Positions 12,726 through 27,017 of a DNA stretch of 64,000 nucleotides are shown piece after piece. Source of the DNA: Rhododendron vialii. Taxonomy: Eukaryota; Streptophyta; Magnoliopsida; Ericales; Ericaceae. The position numbers and the translations under genes are program-made. Position 1 is the first letter of the stretch. Every line of letters begins with the position of its first letter. The notes below the pieces were generated by a model. It was not told the DNA's origin. It did not search any database and saw only the letters and a program-made list of their open reading frames with translations. Where the stretch lies: assembly GCF_030253575.1 (NCBI RefSeq), contig NC_080569.1, forward strand, positions 27,230,501 through 27,294,500. Direction: 5' to 3'.

Positions 12726-12880
12726 GATTTTAAGGGTCTTCGTGAGAAATCAGCAAAAAAAATGACCGGGAAGGGCTTCATCCGAGCAGTTTTCATTGAA
12801 CGGTTCAAAAAAAAACTGCTCGGATGACGCCCTTCCTGGTCATTTTTTTTGCTGATTTCTCGCGGGGATCCTTAAAATTA
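12726..12880. repeat. Compact hairpin MITE
   Basis: Two arms of about 66 bp are close reverse complements: 12726-12793 contains GACCGGGAAGGGCTTCATCC, and 12815-12880 contains GGATGACGCCCTTCCTGGTC. They are separated by a loop of about 20 bp. Both ends read ATTTTAAGG/CCTTAAAAT. A transcript would fold into a long, nearly perfect stem. No gene is present. Confidence 0.75.
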
Positions 12881-15227
12881 TGTTTTGCATACATTGAACG
12901 GTTTGAATTTTCAAAATTTGATCGAAAAATGAAAGTCCCAGGGATCCCTCACTTGAAAATGCCTCTATACATATATTGAAAACCCATATATATAATCCCA
13001 AATATTCGGTCAAGTGGCATGAGAACTAGAATAAGTGTTTGTTTTCCAAGAGATTGCACGTACGAATTCTATCGAAGCCAAATATTTCAAATCTTGAAGC
13101 CATTGGAGTGTTTGCTTAGTTGTTCATTACAGAGTCACGGAATTCATCCAGATGCTCGCAAACTAACCCGGATATGTGTGTGTAGCAGTACTCGAACACC
13201 CATTCCCTCTTCAACTCCATAACTATGTAGTACAATTGTGTGGGTGATCCAACTGATACAAGTAAACACCCATACAATCCTCATAGTAGGAGTAGTATTT
13301 ATTGATCTCCTTACCAAATCCATGTCTACTTTTGCCCTTTCACCTCAACCTTCCTTTTTCTGTTTCCACCATTTTGTCTGGTCAAAAATGTCACATTGGG
13401 CTTTTAATTCCACCAAACTCTTGTACTCTTGATTTTCCTCTGCTCCACGTCTAAGGTAGAGTTTCCATCTTTGCCCTTCGAAGCTCTTGAACCAATCTTG
13501 CTTCTTCGTCATCACCCCACCTTCAACTTCAAGTTTAGCATTAATGCCTTTGAATTATAGTAGCATCTACAGAGTCTAAACATATACTCCCCATCCCAAA
13601 ATGTTTGTTTGGTCCGCAAAACAAGAACGTAAAAAATAAACCAATTTTTGCGAGAAAATTTTAATTTTTTTTCAACAAATTCAGTAGATATCGATGAGAA
13701 TTTATGGAAAACGTTTAAATTTTTCATTGGAAGAAACGCATTATTTTTGAGTCTTCGTTTTACGAATTGGACAAACATTTTGAGACCGAGGGAGTAATAT
13801 AGAAGGAAAATTACATGAATAACCTCGGGTTCAAGCCTTGCAAGAAATCAGACCCTGAACTTTCACCTTTTTCACACTAGTCCCTACACTTTTGAAACTG
13901 TACCAATTCTGGTCATTCATCCATGTTTATTAGAAAATGAGGGTGACAGTTGATCTTGTTTTAGACTTCCATCATTTGTCCCCTTATTAATGCACACACA
14001 TGTAGCTATACAATATACTTATGGTGCGTATTACACAAAAATCAATGATGAAGGTTACAGGGGGTCATGATCCCCTTAGTTTTTATTAAGCATTGACATT
14101 GACAAGATCTGTATAGTCTTTGAGTAACACATATTTAAAGAAAATGCCCCACTTGATATTGGAGATTTAGAAATAGATCTGCGATTATATTCATATTCAA
14201 GCGGTACCAATACCAACAAGTATTGCGTAAAACTACTAGTTCTCCTAATTAAATTAGGTAAAGGACATTTATTTTTGCAAATTTTGGTAAACATAAAGGT
14301 AGATTGCATTCAAGTAGATTACATGAATCATTGACGTACGTGATTGTGGTCTTATTGATCTTCATTGGTGTGTTATTTTATATGCTAATCGATGAGTTGT
14401 ATTTTCCAACGGTCTTGCTATTGTTAGCTCACTAGGTTGACGATAAAGACACTATAAAATAAGGAAAACACGTATTTCTGTGTATTTTTTATATCCTTTA
14501 ATACACATTCATATACTCACTATTGTCAGCCTATTGGGCTGATTTTAGAATTTTTTTTTTCAAAAGCCATTTATGATCTACACTTATTTTGGCCTCTTTA
14601 AACTATGATGTCTACCTAATTTGTCTCAAATGTGCTCACTCATATATCACAATCCAAGACGAATTTAAGTGAGGTGAGGTGAGCCATGACTACTTCCGTC
14701 ATATCCTCCCATAATATTGTATTGCGCGTTAGGAGTTGTTACACCGGTGGTACAAGCTAGTCTGCGAACCAAATCCCATATGCTTCTGTGAACCAAATCC
14801 CATATGCTTTTGTGTTTAACCTACCATAAAGCTAGGCATATCTAGTACTCTTTCCTCATTTTAATGTATTTTGTCTGCCTTGTTAGGCATGAAACAAGTT
14901 TTCCACTTTGCAAATGGATACGTAACATTTCTATTATTGAACAAAATGACTTGACGTTGCTACAATATACTCATTTTGTTTGGTTCTTCTTTCAGAAATA
15001 ATCTCTTCAAAACTTTTGACTGTTTCATCATCCTTGTTTTTTTTGTCTTTAGTGATTTTTTGGCAAATTTTTTTACTTATTTTTATACTTTTTGGATATA
15101 CATAGCGTACCTCTATTCAAAAAGTAAAAGAGTTTGTCAAAATGTTAAAAACAATTTACTAAAGACGAAAAAAATACGCAAATCTATAGAATTTTTTAAT
15201 CTCAAAAATAAATCTCAAATATGCAAA
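12881..15227. other. Gene-free stretch
   Basis: No gene is seen. It contains a Stowaway-like element at 13587-13794. At 14518 there is a short sequence, CACTATTGTCAGCC, that matches the right end of the 1.37 kb insertion in GDSL copy A (36654-38019). The rest is AT-rich with no recognisable family. Confidence 0.5.
13587..13794. mobile_element. Stowaway-like MITE
   Basis: The element begins CTCCCCATCCCAAAATGTTTG and ends ACAAACATTTTGAGACCGAG followed by GGAG, with TA on both sides. This is the usual CTCCCTCCGTCCC-type terminus and TA duplication of Tc1/mariner MITEs. About 208 bp, non-coding. Confidence 0.7.
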
Positions 15228-15460
15228 CCAAACACAGTTATCACTTTTCTACTAGGTATATCTATCGCGAAGCTAATCAGTGTGCAGATGCATTGGCAAA
15301 TGATATTCCGGTTTCAGTGGGAGATTTATATATCTACCCGATTATTCCTAGTTTCCTTTATGTGGATTTGATTGGGGTCTCGTACCCTAAAATTGTAAAC
15401 GCTTAATTATGTTTTTCTTGTGCTTTGAATTGTCTGTTTACCAAAAAAAAAAAGAAAGAA
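15228..15460 (+). pseudogene. LINE RNase H C-terminal fragment
   Basis: One plus-strand frame (about 15221-15406) reads IYREANQCADALAN, the conserved C-terminal part of the RNase H domain of plant non-LTR retrotransposons. A stop follows and then an A-rich tail near 15440-15464. Everything upstream of this piece is missing, so it is a short dead 3' fragment. Confidence 0.7.
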
Positions 15461-15591
15461 AAAATGTTTCCTATATATTGTAGCAAACACAAATAACTTT
15501 GGTAACGAAGAGCGTATCGATAAATGAAGCCTAATGCAGGTTTAAATTAACCATTTCCAAGCAGACCCTTTGACAAACATACCTCTTCAAG

Positions 15592-16118
15592 TAGGGCCGC
15601 AAACGAGCCGAGCCGAGTTTTACGGTATTCAAGCTTGTTTATTAAATTTTTAACGAGTCGAGCTCGAGCCGAGCGGGCCTTGGCTTGACTCGAGCTCGAG
15701 CTTGTTCACGAGCCTCAACGAACCAACTAAAAATGTATATATATCTTCGCATAGGCCTAATACAACCAAAAATATTTTGATTTGTGAAGATATATATCTT
15801 TCATTTTTCTATGGAGCAGTGGTGTACTGGCGTGCGTGTGCTCTAGCTTAAGTATATAAAACGGAAAGAACAAATTATGAAATAACAATAAAAATTCTAA
15901 ACTTAAGTATATATACCCTGGCTCGCGAGCCGACTCGAGCCGAGGTTATCCTAGCTCGAGCTTGGCTCGTTTATAAAACGAGCTGAAAAAATTGGCACGA
16001 ACAAGCTGAAAAAATTGGCTCGAGCTCGTTCGTTTAACTTCCGAGCCGAGTTTGAACGAGCCATTAACGAGCCGAGCTGCGAGCCGCTCGCGAGCGGCTC
16101 GGTTCGTTTGCAGCCCTA
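15592..16118. mobile_element. hAT-like MITE rich in GAGCCGAGC motifs
   Basis: Termini TAGGGCCGCAAACGA and TCGTTTGCAGCCCTA are inverted repeats. The flanks TCTTCAAG (15584-15591) and CTTTCAAG (16119-16126) match at 6 of 8 positions, as expected for a decayed 8-bp hAT duplication. The interior is full of GAGCCGAGC and CTCGAGC words near the ends and AT-rich in the middle. Related relics lie near 1146-1465 and 60241-60745. No transposase is present. Confidence 0.75.
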
Positions 16119-16293
16119 CTTTCAAGTTACATCTATTGGGAATCACTAAAACCCCATGTATTGGTAATGTAAATACAGAAAATATACAACAAAAGATCCT
16201 TCCATTTCATTTTGAGCCTACCTATTACTCCGGTATATATAGTGGAGCCGAATGAGTTTGAGAAAGCTAATAAATATTTGTTCTCCATGAGAT

Positions 16294-16685
16294 CAGGGCC
16301 GGCCTAAGGTATTTGAATACCCTAGGCCAAGTGGTAGAATAGTGTCTTACATAAATTTTCTAATTTAAAAACAGTAAATAGAAATATTTTCTATATATAA
16401 TTTCCATTCATACTATTCAATATGGTAAATATTTCGGCCTTAATAGCTTGTTCGGTTGCAATAATATTCAGTAGACTCAGGTTTGAATCACAGCAACCAG
16501 AATTTGAACCTAGGCATCTTATGTAAATGAGCAAACACTTTACCATTGAACCATCAAAATAGTTTGTATCATAGTTGCATATAAAAAATATATATACTTA
16601 TCTAGGAAGGAATGTCCCATTTTTGACCCAAAATGTAGAGACCCAAAGCGACGGCCTCTTGGGCCTTCCCATTGGGCCGGCCTTG
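16294..16685. mobile_element. hAT MITE, GGCCGGCC family, copy 1
   Basis: The element is flanked by a perfect 8-bp duplication, CATGAGAT (16286-16293 and 16686-16693). Its ends CAGGGCCGGCC and GGCCGGCCTTG are near-perfect inverted repeats. An 8-bp duplication with a CAGGG-type terminus identifies the hAT superfamily. Inside lie two opposed tRNA-like segments: plus-strand box A TAGCTTGTTCGG at 16444 with box B GGTTTGAATCA at 16480, and minus-strand box B at 16500-16511 with box A at 16543-16553. It is 392 bp without coding capacity. Confidence 0.85.
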
Positions 16686-17189
16686 CATGAGATCATACGT
16701 TTGAATTCTACGAAGGCCAAATATTTTCAAACCTCGTGCGAGGCTACTAGAGGGTTTTCTTGGTTAACTTCGGAGACCCGAAAAAAGTCGAAATGTGCGT
16801 AAACTGGCCTGAACATCCAGTTATCAAAATAAAAAGTACATATGTATTGAAGCGATCGAAGTCCAACAGACATTTTTACAGAAGCCGATTTTTTAAGTAG
16901 TCCAATTTGAACTTGGCACATGGTTTCAATGAATGTTGTGTCCTCTTCTTCTTCTTTTTTTTTTTCCTACTAAAATGAATTGGTGAAATGGGTATGTGTG
17001 TCTTTGCCAGCTTGAAATGCGCCCAACAGCATTCACTAAGGCAAACGTGCATGTAGTAAATGCACAACATGCCTGGTTTAATGCACAAATTTGTTGCACA
17101 TGCTACCAAAATGTTTTAAACAAAGTTATATTTATATGTTGAAACATTCAAGACCAAAGATGTGTATATAAAATAGTACTTTTGGCACA

Positions 17190-17195
<6 letters not shown>

Positions 17196-17249
<54 letters not shown>
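17196..17249. repeat. (GA)n microsatellite
   Basis: About 54 bp of pure GA dinucleotides. Confidence 0.95.
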
Positions 17250-17253
<4 letters not shown>

Positions 17254-17664
17254 TTGAATTCTAAGGTTGTTAGGAGTTGTATGGGATCGATCGACAATTT
17301 ACTCCTTCTCTCCACATATCAATGGGAAGCGCTATGATGCCTTACCTTGTCTGCGATACTGTATTTTCGTTGACGTTTGTCATAAACATGCATGACATAA
17401 AACTCAGAGAAGTCGTAACCAAAAATATACAAAAAGCGTAACAAAGAGCGCAACCATAAAAGAGAGAGTATAATGTTTACCATAAAGTATATATATAGTA
17501 GCAAAACAACATTTCACTTGTTCCAATTGTTAAAGCTCAACCAAAAAAACATAACTCCAACACCTCTAAAGATTATGCACAGATTAAATTGAAATTTTGT
17601 GATTACAAGAATCGGAAAGCGCAATAACCGTGACAATATTGAAAAATTTGGATAGATATATTTG

Positions 17665-17861
17665 GGAATTGATTTCCACACTCCCTTTTTTACCATATAC
17701 ATTCCCTTTTTTTTTTTTGTCTTTATTCATGTGAATTTACCTTTTTACCTTTTCACAAGTTCAATTTTTTACACACTAAGGGGCAATAGAGTAAATTCAC
17801 ACCAAATAAAGACCAAAAAGAGAGTGTATATGGTAAAAAGGGGAGTGTAGAAATCAATTCC
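17665..17861. repeat. Palindromic MITE
   Basis: GGAATTGATTTCCACACTCC at the left is mirrored by GGAGTGTAGAAATCAATTCC at the right. The inner halves continue the pairing through 'TTTACCATATACA' and 'GTATATGGTAAAA'. About 197 bp; no duplication could be fixed with confidence. Confidence 0.7.
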
Positions 17862-17901
17862 TATATGTTATTGTATTATTAATCAAGGCAAGAGTGTCGA
17901 T

Positions 17902-20971
<3,070 letters not shown>

Positions 20972-21467
20972 TTATAGGGATACCTTCCTCCAATTTGTAA
21001 ATGCTCTGTATTTTGCAACTATTAGCAAGTACCGTACAAGAAGAATACCAATTTTGAAGATAATTTGATAGAGAGTTTGGGCTCTCAACAACCTACACGC
21101 ATCATCAAAGAAATCATTTTGCTTCCTAGGCTTTTTCGTTTGCTTTAAGTGCAAGGCCATTGCCGAATGAGATTTCTAACAAAATTAGGTAGAGCGGTGG
21201 TGTTGGTTGGGTTAAGTGATGGAGAAGGGAGGGAGAATGAAGGATTGAAAGAGGAAGAATGGCTAATTAATTAACCAATACAACACGGCTCTAAGTTGAA
21301 ACAATTTTGGACAAGAAGCCAAAAACTAGATGTGTCCTAATTAATTAAAAGTGCTTTGTAGAATCTCATTTTTCTAATTAGTTGGTGAACCATACTATAC
21401 ATCAATTGTCTGAGTGGGTGGACAATACTCATGTGATTAGTTAAAACAGTGGTACTTGTACTTTTAG

Positions 21468-21599
21468 AGGAAAATGACGGTTCATGACGTGTTTTGATAA
21501 TTAATAGTCGCCAAGGACATTTTCAACATTAACAAATGTTCTCAACATATCCTTGGCAGGTATTAATTATCAAAATACGTCATTGACCGTCATTTTTCC
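21468..21599. mobile_element. Mutator-type palindromic MITE, copy 1
   Basis: The ends GGAAAATGACGG and CCGTCATTTTTCC are inverted repeats. Inner arms share TTTTGATAATTAATA and TATTAATTATCAAAA. The flanks TACTTTTAG and TACTTTTAC match at 8 of 9 positions. Two more copies lie at 54046-54186 and 60819-60950, both with perfect 9-bp duplications. Confidence 0.75.
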
Positions 21600-21731
21600 T
21601 ACTTTTACTAGGAGTCGGAATACTTTCAATCTGGGCCTAAGACACTATTTTAACCATCGTAGTTGATGGTACTTGTCCCTAAAAGTTCTATCTGTGAGTC
21701 CAAAGGTTTCTATATAATATCTTATTGATTA

Positions 21732-21983
21732 CTCCCTCAATTCTAAATTGAAAGCTCATTATTCTATTTTGGGTTGTTCCAAAATGATGGCCCTTTTCCA
21801 AAAACGGAAGGAAAAATTTGGTGATTTTCCAAAAGCGTCCCTCACAGGTAAATATAAATGTTATAAAGTAGATAGAATATAGGAGTAATGATGAAAATAA
21901 TAGGTATTGTAGGGGTAATCATTGCATGTCCCCTTAAATAGTTGAAATCTCCAAAATGAACTTTCAATTTGGAATGGAGCGAG
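21732..21983. mobile_element. Stowaway-like MITE
   Basis: CTCCCTCAATTCTAAATTG at the left is mirrored by CAATTTGGAATGGAGCGAG at the right, with TA on both sides. About 252 bp, non-coding. Confidence 0.65.
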
Positions 21984-22132
21984 TACAATGATAATAAAGC
22001 GTGGATTATTAGAAGAGAACTATAATCTATATAATGATATTTGATACTAATTTGTATAAATGTATTTTTATAGGATTTGGTTGTGGGTACGTGGCTTTGT
22101 GCAGGCCTGGGCCAATATCAGTGGCAGATTTC

Positions 22133-22916
22133 TTTTCTTTCTTTCCTTTTTCTTTTTTTTTTTGTTTTTTTTTTTGCGTCAAGCGGAAAATCATACATTA
22201 ACTTAGATGATCAAAGTCAACAAGCCAGATAAACAACATTCATAAAGCTTCAAAAAGACTAAAAGAGTCGTAGACTAGATCCTAAGATGACCAACACCCA
22301 TGGCATCGGTCAGGGCGAATTCCCTAGCTGCAAAAGGAATGGAGGTAGAGACTACTAAATTTTGATCCTGCTGCGATTCAAGTCTAGCCAGGCAGTTAGC
22401 AGTTTGGTTGGCTTGACGATAGATGTGGACGACGGATGAATTTGTTTGGGCAGCAATTCTTCGAGCTTCTTCAACTATGTGGCGGTGGGGGTTATGAACA
22501 GGTGATCCTTCATTGCAAAAACCAACTGCCACGCTCGAATCAAACTCTATGGTAACATTTGACATGCCCTTTTCCAAAATGATCGTGAGACCTCTGTAAA
22601 TAGCCCATATCTCCACTTCCAAGCTGCTGGTAGGTTGTTTTGCCATAATAACCTAGAATCCAGTTCCCCGAGCTATCTCTGATCAATCTTCCAAAGCCAG
22701 CCGTGTTGGTGGATTTGTAGAAGCAGTCATCCGTGTTCAACTTTAGATTTCCTGTTGACGGTAAAACCCAAAATATCAGAGTCCCATGATGTTTATCATT
22801 GGCATGCGAAGCCTTAAAAGCAATAAAAATTTCCTTAGCGTAGATATTAACTTGCCTTAAGCACATAGTTGATGTTGAAATCAGTGATATTAACTTGCCT
22901 TAAGCACATAGTTGAA
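22133..22916 (-). mobile_element. 5'-truncated LINE with RNase H domain
   Basis: A 16-bp target-site duplication with one mismatch, ATCAGTGGCAGATTTC (22117-22132) and ATCAGTGACAGATTTC (22917-22932), delimits the insertion. The T-rich run after the left copy is the poly(A) tail on the minus strand. Minus-strand frames at 22275-22866 encode an RNase H-like domain: KLNTDDCFYKSTNTAGFGRL, then EVEIWAIYRGL, and the C-terminal HIYRQANQTANCLARL. The two halves lie in different frames, with the break near 22625-22640, so it is inactive. Reverse transcriptase is absent. Confidence 0.8.
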
Positions 22917-22932
22917 ATCAGTGACAGATTTC

Positions 22933-24239
22933 ACAGGGCCCAGTTACACACTTTAAGGCCCGATTACAATGGCAGCTAAAGAACATGTAGAAAAAATCCA
23001 TATACATATAGGAATGATCTTCAATCCTGAGGCTGTGTGAAGGTCATGAATATGCAAGTGGGTGGCACGGCTCTTTGCTCTTCCATGCACTAACATCTAA
23101 CTTGTAACCACTTGTAACATCTAACTTGCTCTCCCACGCTCTTTCCTCTCCCATGCACTAACATCTAACCACTTTCTCCTAAAGGATCGTGAATATGTTT
23201 ATAGTAGGCCCGTCAATGGATCAGACTGAATCTGAATCTGAATCTAATCTAATGAAGTTCCAATCCGATAATATGTTTTATCCTAATCCGAAAATCCGAA
23301 ACGTAATGGACCGTGTTTTGCTATTTTTTTATTTACAAAAAAGAAAAACAGAAGCCTTGTATTTTTTTTTGAAACTCAGAGCTCTTTTCATTGGAACTAA
23401 TAACTCTGTTTTTTGTTTAATTAAACAGAAAACCCTTTTTCTCTCATCAAATATTCTGGACGCACTCTCTCATCAGATATGGGGCCGCGACATATACGTC
23501 TACTTCAAAATAAATTTAAAAAACGGATTGGCTCGGATTTTTGATTTCCGATTTCAATTGCTTAATTTAAACGTACTTGTGGAAGTCATGGATTCATAGT
23601 GGATACGGATTATTTTGTAATTGGATCGGATTCGAATTTGATCCAGCCTCATGTCAGGTCAAAATTCACACCTCTCTGTGAATTGTTGTTTGATCATTTT
23701 AAAGTTTTGGTCCTTCAAAAAATTCACACCGTTGTAATAGTTATTTACACCGTGTGAATTTTTGGTCATATTAAGTATAATAATGTTGTGGGGAGACAAG
23801 TAGTGTCTAATCATTTTATTTCGTTTTCTGGATGATTTAGGTAGTGAGCTCTATAAACCAAACGGGGATCCTTGTGGTACATATAGTTGGGTTTTAAAAT
23901 ATTGTCAAATGGAAAAGTATAAACTTTTTGGGGTTAATTGTTCGTTTATGATACGAATCGGAAAAATGTAAAAATATGAACCGATGTTATAAAAATTCAA
24001 ATACGACGGCACTTTAGACAAATAAGACAGATGCTTGATAATTTTTTCGTCTTTAGTGAATTATTATTTTTTTTTGCTTTTGGTCATATTTTTGTATTTT
24101 TTAGATTTCTCGTCGAGACGGATGATTAATTCAAAAAATATCACACGAAATTAACAAAAATTTTAAAAAGATGAACAAAACCCATAAAAACGAAGAAGAA
24201 AAATAAATCACAAGAATGGAGGCTAAGTACATCACTCCC
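22933..24239. other. Gene-free stretch
   Basis: No gene is recognised. A 136-residue open frame at 23189-23599 has no motif or family feature and lies in AT-rich sequence. Short direct repeats around 'CATCTAACTTG' and 'CCCATGCACTAACATC' occur near 23090-23170. Confidence 0.45.
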
Positions 24240-25072
24240 GGACGCGGGGGCTCTGCTGCCCAGGGGTGGGCAGCAGCCCCTGCCCACACTCACACACACT
24301 CACACACGGCACCGTTTCGTTAAAGAAAAAAAAAAAACTCTTCCGCTTGCAATCCTAAGGAGCAGGAACGTGATTATGAGAGCCTTAGAATTAAAATTTA
24401 ATTATGTCTCTTTAGAATAATATGATCAGAATAATAAGATCTTCACGTCAATTCAAACGGATTGAAAATTGGAGCACTTAATTTTTTAATCATATTTTTT
24501 AATATATAAACGGTCTAAAAAATTAAGTGTGCCACTTTTTAATTCGTTTGAACAAGTACGAATATCTTATTATTCTAATCATATTATTTTAAAGAGATAT
24601 AATTAATTTTTGTCTCTAGGACTCTCATAATTAAGTATCTGCTCTTTATTTAGGATCCTGTAGATCAGAAACGTGATTATGAGAGTCCTATAGACAAAAG
24701 TTAATTATATCTCTTTAAAATAATATGATTAGAATAATAAGATATTCGTACTTGTTCAAACGAATTAAAAAGTGGCACACTTAATTTAATTTTTTAGACC
24801 GTTTATATATTAAAAAATATGATTAAAAAATTAAGTGCTCCAATTTTCAATCCGTTTGAATTGACGTGAAGATCTTATTATTCTGATCATATTATTCTAA
24901 AGAGACATAATTAAATTTTAACTCTAAAGCTCTCATAATCACGTTTCTGCTCCTTAGGATTGCAATCGGAAGAATTTTTTTTTTTTCTTTAACAAAACGG
25001 TGCCGTGTGTGAGTGTGTGTGAGTGTGGGCAGGGGCTGCTGCCCACCCCTGGGCAGCAGAGCCCCCGCGTCC
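24240..25072. mobile_element. 833-bp near-perfect palindrome, Mutator-type foldback element
   Basis: The element is flanked by a perfect 9-bp duplication, ATCACTCCC (24231-24239 and 25073-25081), the signature length of the Mutator superfamily. Two arms of about 400 bp (24240-24650 and 24668-25072) are nearly exact reverse complements around an apparent spacer of only about 20 bp. The outer 60 bp are GC-rich (GGACGCGGGGGC start, a GGGGTGGGCAGCAG block, then a CACACTCA run), while the rest is AT-rich. No transposase frame exists. The open frame at 24892-25104 is palindrome sequence, not a gene. Confidence 0.88.
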
Positions 25073-25081
25073 ATCACTCCC

Positions 25082-26168
25082 AGCTTAACAGAGGAGAAGT
25101 CCAATTATAATTCTACTATATCATAGAGTTTTAGTTGGGCCCGGTCGACACAATCTATTTAATGCTGATTTATCCAGAACAAATATATCAGGCAACAAAT
25201 AAATTTGGAATATTTAAGTAACTTCCATCTAAGGGCTTCGCTCAAAATTGATGACTTATTTATGACACGATCTTGTCTGTTGGATTTTTACCAAAATAAT
25301 AGAATTAGGCAATTACTATTTAATTAGTTGTTAAATTTAATTGATGCCATGGAGGACTTAGGAAAACAAGAGAATTCTCTATTATTCTCAAGAATCAATT
25401 ATTTATTGGAATGCCAGTTACTGTAGAGGTTGAATTCTTTCCACCGGCGGTAGAAAATTCCACTTTTCTACTATCGATTTTTTTCGGTCCTACCGTGTAC
25501 TTATTGTTAATCTGAACCGTTCATCATCTAGACCCCACATAATAGTGTATCTATGCAAAAAAAAAACTTGATCGGACATCGATAGGAATATCAAAAATTG
25601 AATTTTGCTTTGTACAATGGACAGTTTATATTTATTATTATTGACAAAAATCAGATCATTTATTTTACAATCTAAAATTCAAATTTTAATATATCTAACG
25701 ACTTTCGATGAAGCTGATTTTTTGCATGACAATACTATACTGCAGGTCTTATAATATGAATAGTTCAAATTACAATAATAGACGCTCGATGGAGCCCATA
25801 ATAGACGGTGGTGAAAAAATAAAATTTTACACTGACGGTAGATAAAATTTATTCTCGTTAACGCAGAGAACCCTAGTCCCTAAATCACGTATAAGTGCAA
25901 TCCCGTACAACTTCTAATTAGTCCGAAAATATGCTTTTCTTGCCTCTTTCTTCTCCAATCCCACATCATCGCCACTCTTTCTTCTTCTTCTTAGTCTTCT
26001 TCGTCTTCTCTCTCTCTCTCTCACTCTCTCTCTCTCTCTGCGTTATATCACAGTCACCTTAAAAGGCATGAGGAGCGAGGGAAAAAGGAAAATTAGGGTT
26101 GTCTTTAATTAGTTATTTTCTTTCCTTCTACATCTTTTCTTCAAGATTTTTTTCGCGTTCGATTAACA
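25082..26168. other. Upstream region of the LBD gene
   Basis: No gene is present. The last 160 bp before the LBD start contain a CT-rich leader (26005-26040, interrupted CT repeats), which is common in plant 5' leaders. A TATA box could not be placed with confidence. Confidence 0.45.
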
Positions 26169-27017
26169 ATGAGCGACAACGAAGGGCCGATGAACCGCGT
26201 GGCGTGCGCGTCGTGCAAGCACCAGAGGAAGAGGTGTCAAGAGAGTTGCGTCATGGCGCCGCACTTCCCGCAGCGCCTGACAGACGAGTTCCAAGCAGTG
26301 CACAAGATCTTCGGCATCGCCAATGTGACGAGGACGATCAAGGCCCTGGATTTCGGGGGACAGCGGGAGGCGATCAAGTCGTTTATCTGGGAGGCGATGG
26401 CGTGGGACCAAGACCCGGTCCGGGGGCCTTACCGGGAGGTGGAAAGGTTGCGGGACAGGATCAGGTCCCTGGAGGAACAGAAGCAGCAGCAAGAGGCTGT
26501 CATCCAAAACATGCAGCGTCAACTTTTATCGCAATGGGACAGTGGCGTGGTGAATTTCAGCCCCGACAACGCGACATTAATGGCGGAATCATCGGCCAGG
26601 AATGTGATTAACTACGCTAGTGTTATCGAAGAAAAAGACGGGAGTGGATTAATGGGTACTGGGTTTGTTCAAGGAAGAGGGTTTGTTCCAGGCGCGAACC
26701 CTAGTGATTTCAACTATCACAGTGGTTCTTTTGGACAAGAACTGCAAGAGAGAGGAAGAGGGAATAGTAGTAGTGGTGGAGCTATTTATAGCGGTGGTTT
26801 TGGACAAGGGAGAGGGAGGGGATTCGGCGGTGCTTGGAGGAGTACAGCTGCTGTTGGACAGAATAATAGCAGTATTGCTAGTGGTGTTTTGGCAAGAGGA
26901 GGAGGAGGAGAGAGAGTTAGGGTTTTTGGAGATCATCATCATCATCATGGAGGAACAATGCAATATGCGGCTTCTCGTTCTTCTTCTTCTAACCAGAACA
27001 ACTTGCCAGGTAATTAA
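26169..27017 (+). CDS. LOB-domain (LBD/ASL) transcription factor
   Basis: Plant-specific nuclear DNA-binding protein of the LATERAL ORGAN BOUNDARIES family. The 282-aa frame opens with MSDNEGPMNRVACASCKHQR. The zinc-binding motif C-x2-C-x6-C-x3-C is intact (Cys13, 16, 23 and 27). The Gly-Ala-Ser block follows from about residue 41 (FQAVHKIFGIANVT). The DPVRGPY block that precedes the coiled coil is present, but the class I zipper spacing LX6LX3LX6L is not complete (only VERLRDRIRSL fits). This suggests a class II-like or divergent member. The C-terminal half is Gly/Arg/Ser-rich with a short His run and no known domain. The frame ends at TAA (27015-27017), but the last codons contain CCAG|GTAATT, a good splice donor, so the true protein may continue in a downstream exon that I could not identify. 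The LOB domain itself is not interrupted by an intron. Confidence 0.88.
   Translation: MSDNEGPMNRVACASCKHQRKRCQESCVMAPHFPQRLTDEFQAVHKIFGIANVTRTIKALDFGGQREAIKSFIWEAMAWDQDPVRGPYREVERLRDRIRSLEEQKQQQEAVIQNMQRQLLSQWDSGVVNFSPDNATLMAESSARNVINYASVIEEKDGSGLMGTGFVQGRGFVPGANPSDFNYHSGSFGQELQERGRGNSSSGGAIYSGGFGQGRGRGFGGAWRSTAAVGQNNSSIASGVLARGGGGERVRVFGDHHHHHGGTMQYAASRSSSSNQNNLPGN

Larger units (their letters stand above)
16694..17901. other. Gene-free stretch downstream of ROP
   Basis: No gene is seen. Contents are a (GA)n array at 17196-17249 and a palindromic MITE at 17665-17861. The remaining sequence is AT-rich and includes the 3' flank of the ROP gene. Confidence 0.5.

Noticed and set aside
24892..25104. 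70-residue minus-strand frame
   Set aside because: It lies in one arm of the 833-bp palindrome and reads terminal repeat sequence.
26163..26522. 119-residue minus-strand frame opposite the LBD gene
   Set aside because: Antisense shadow of the GC-rich LOB-domain coding sequence.
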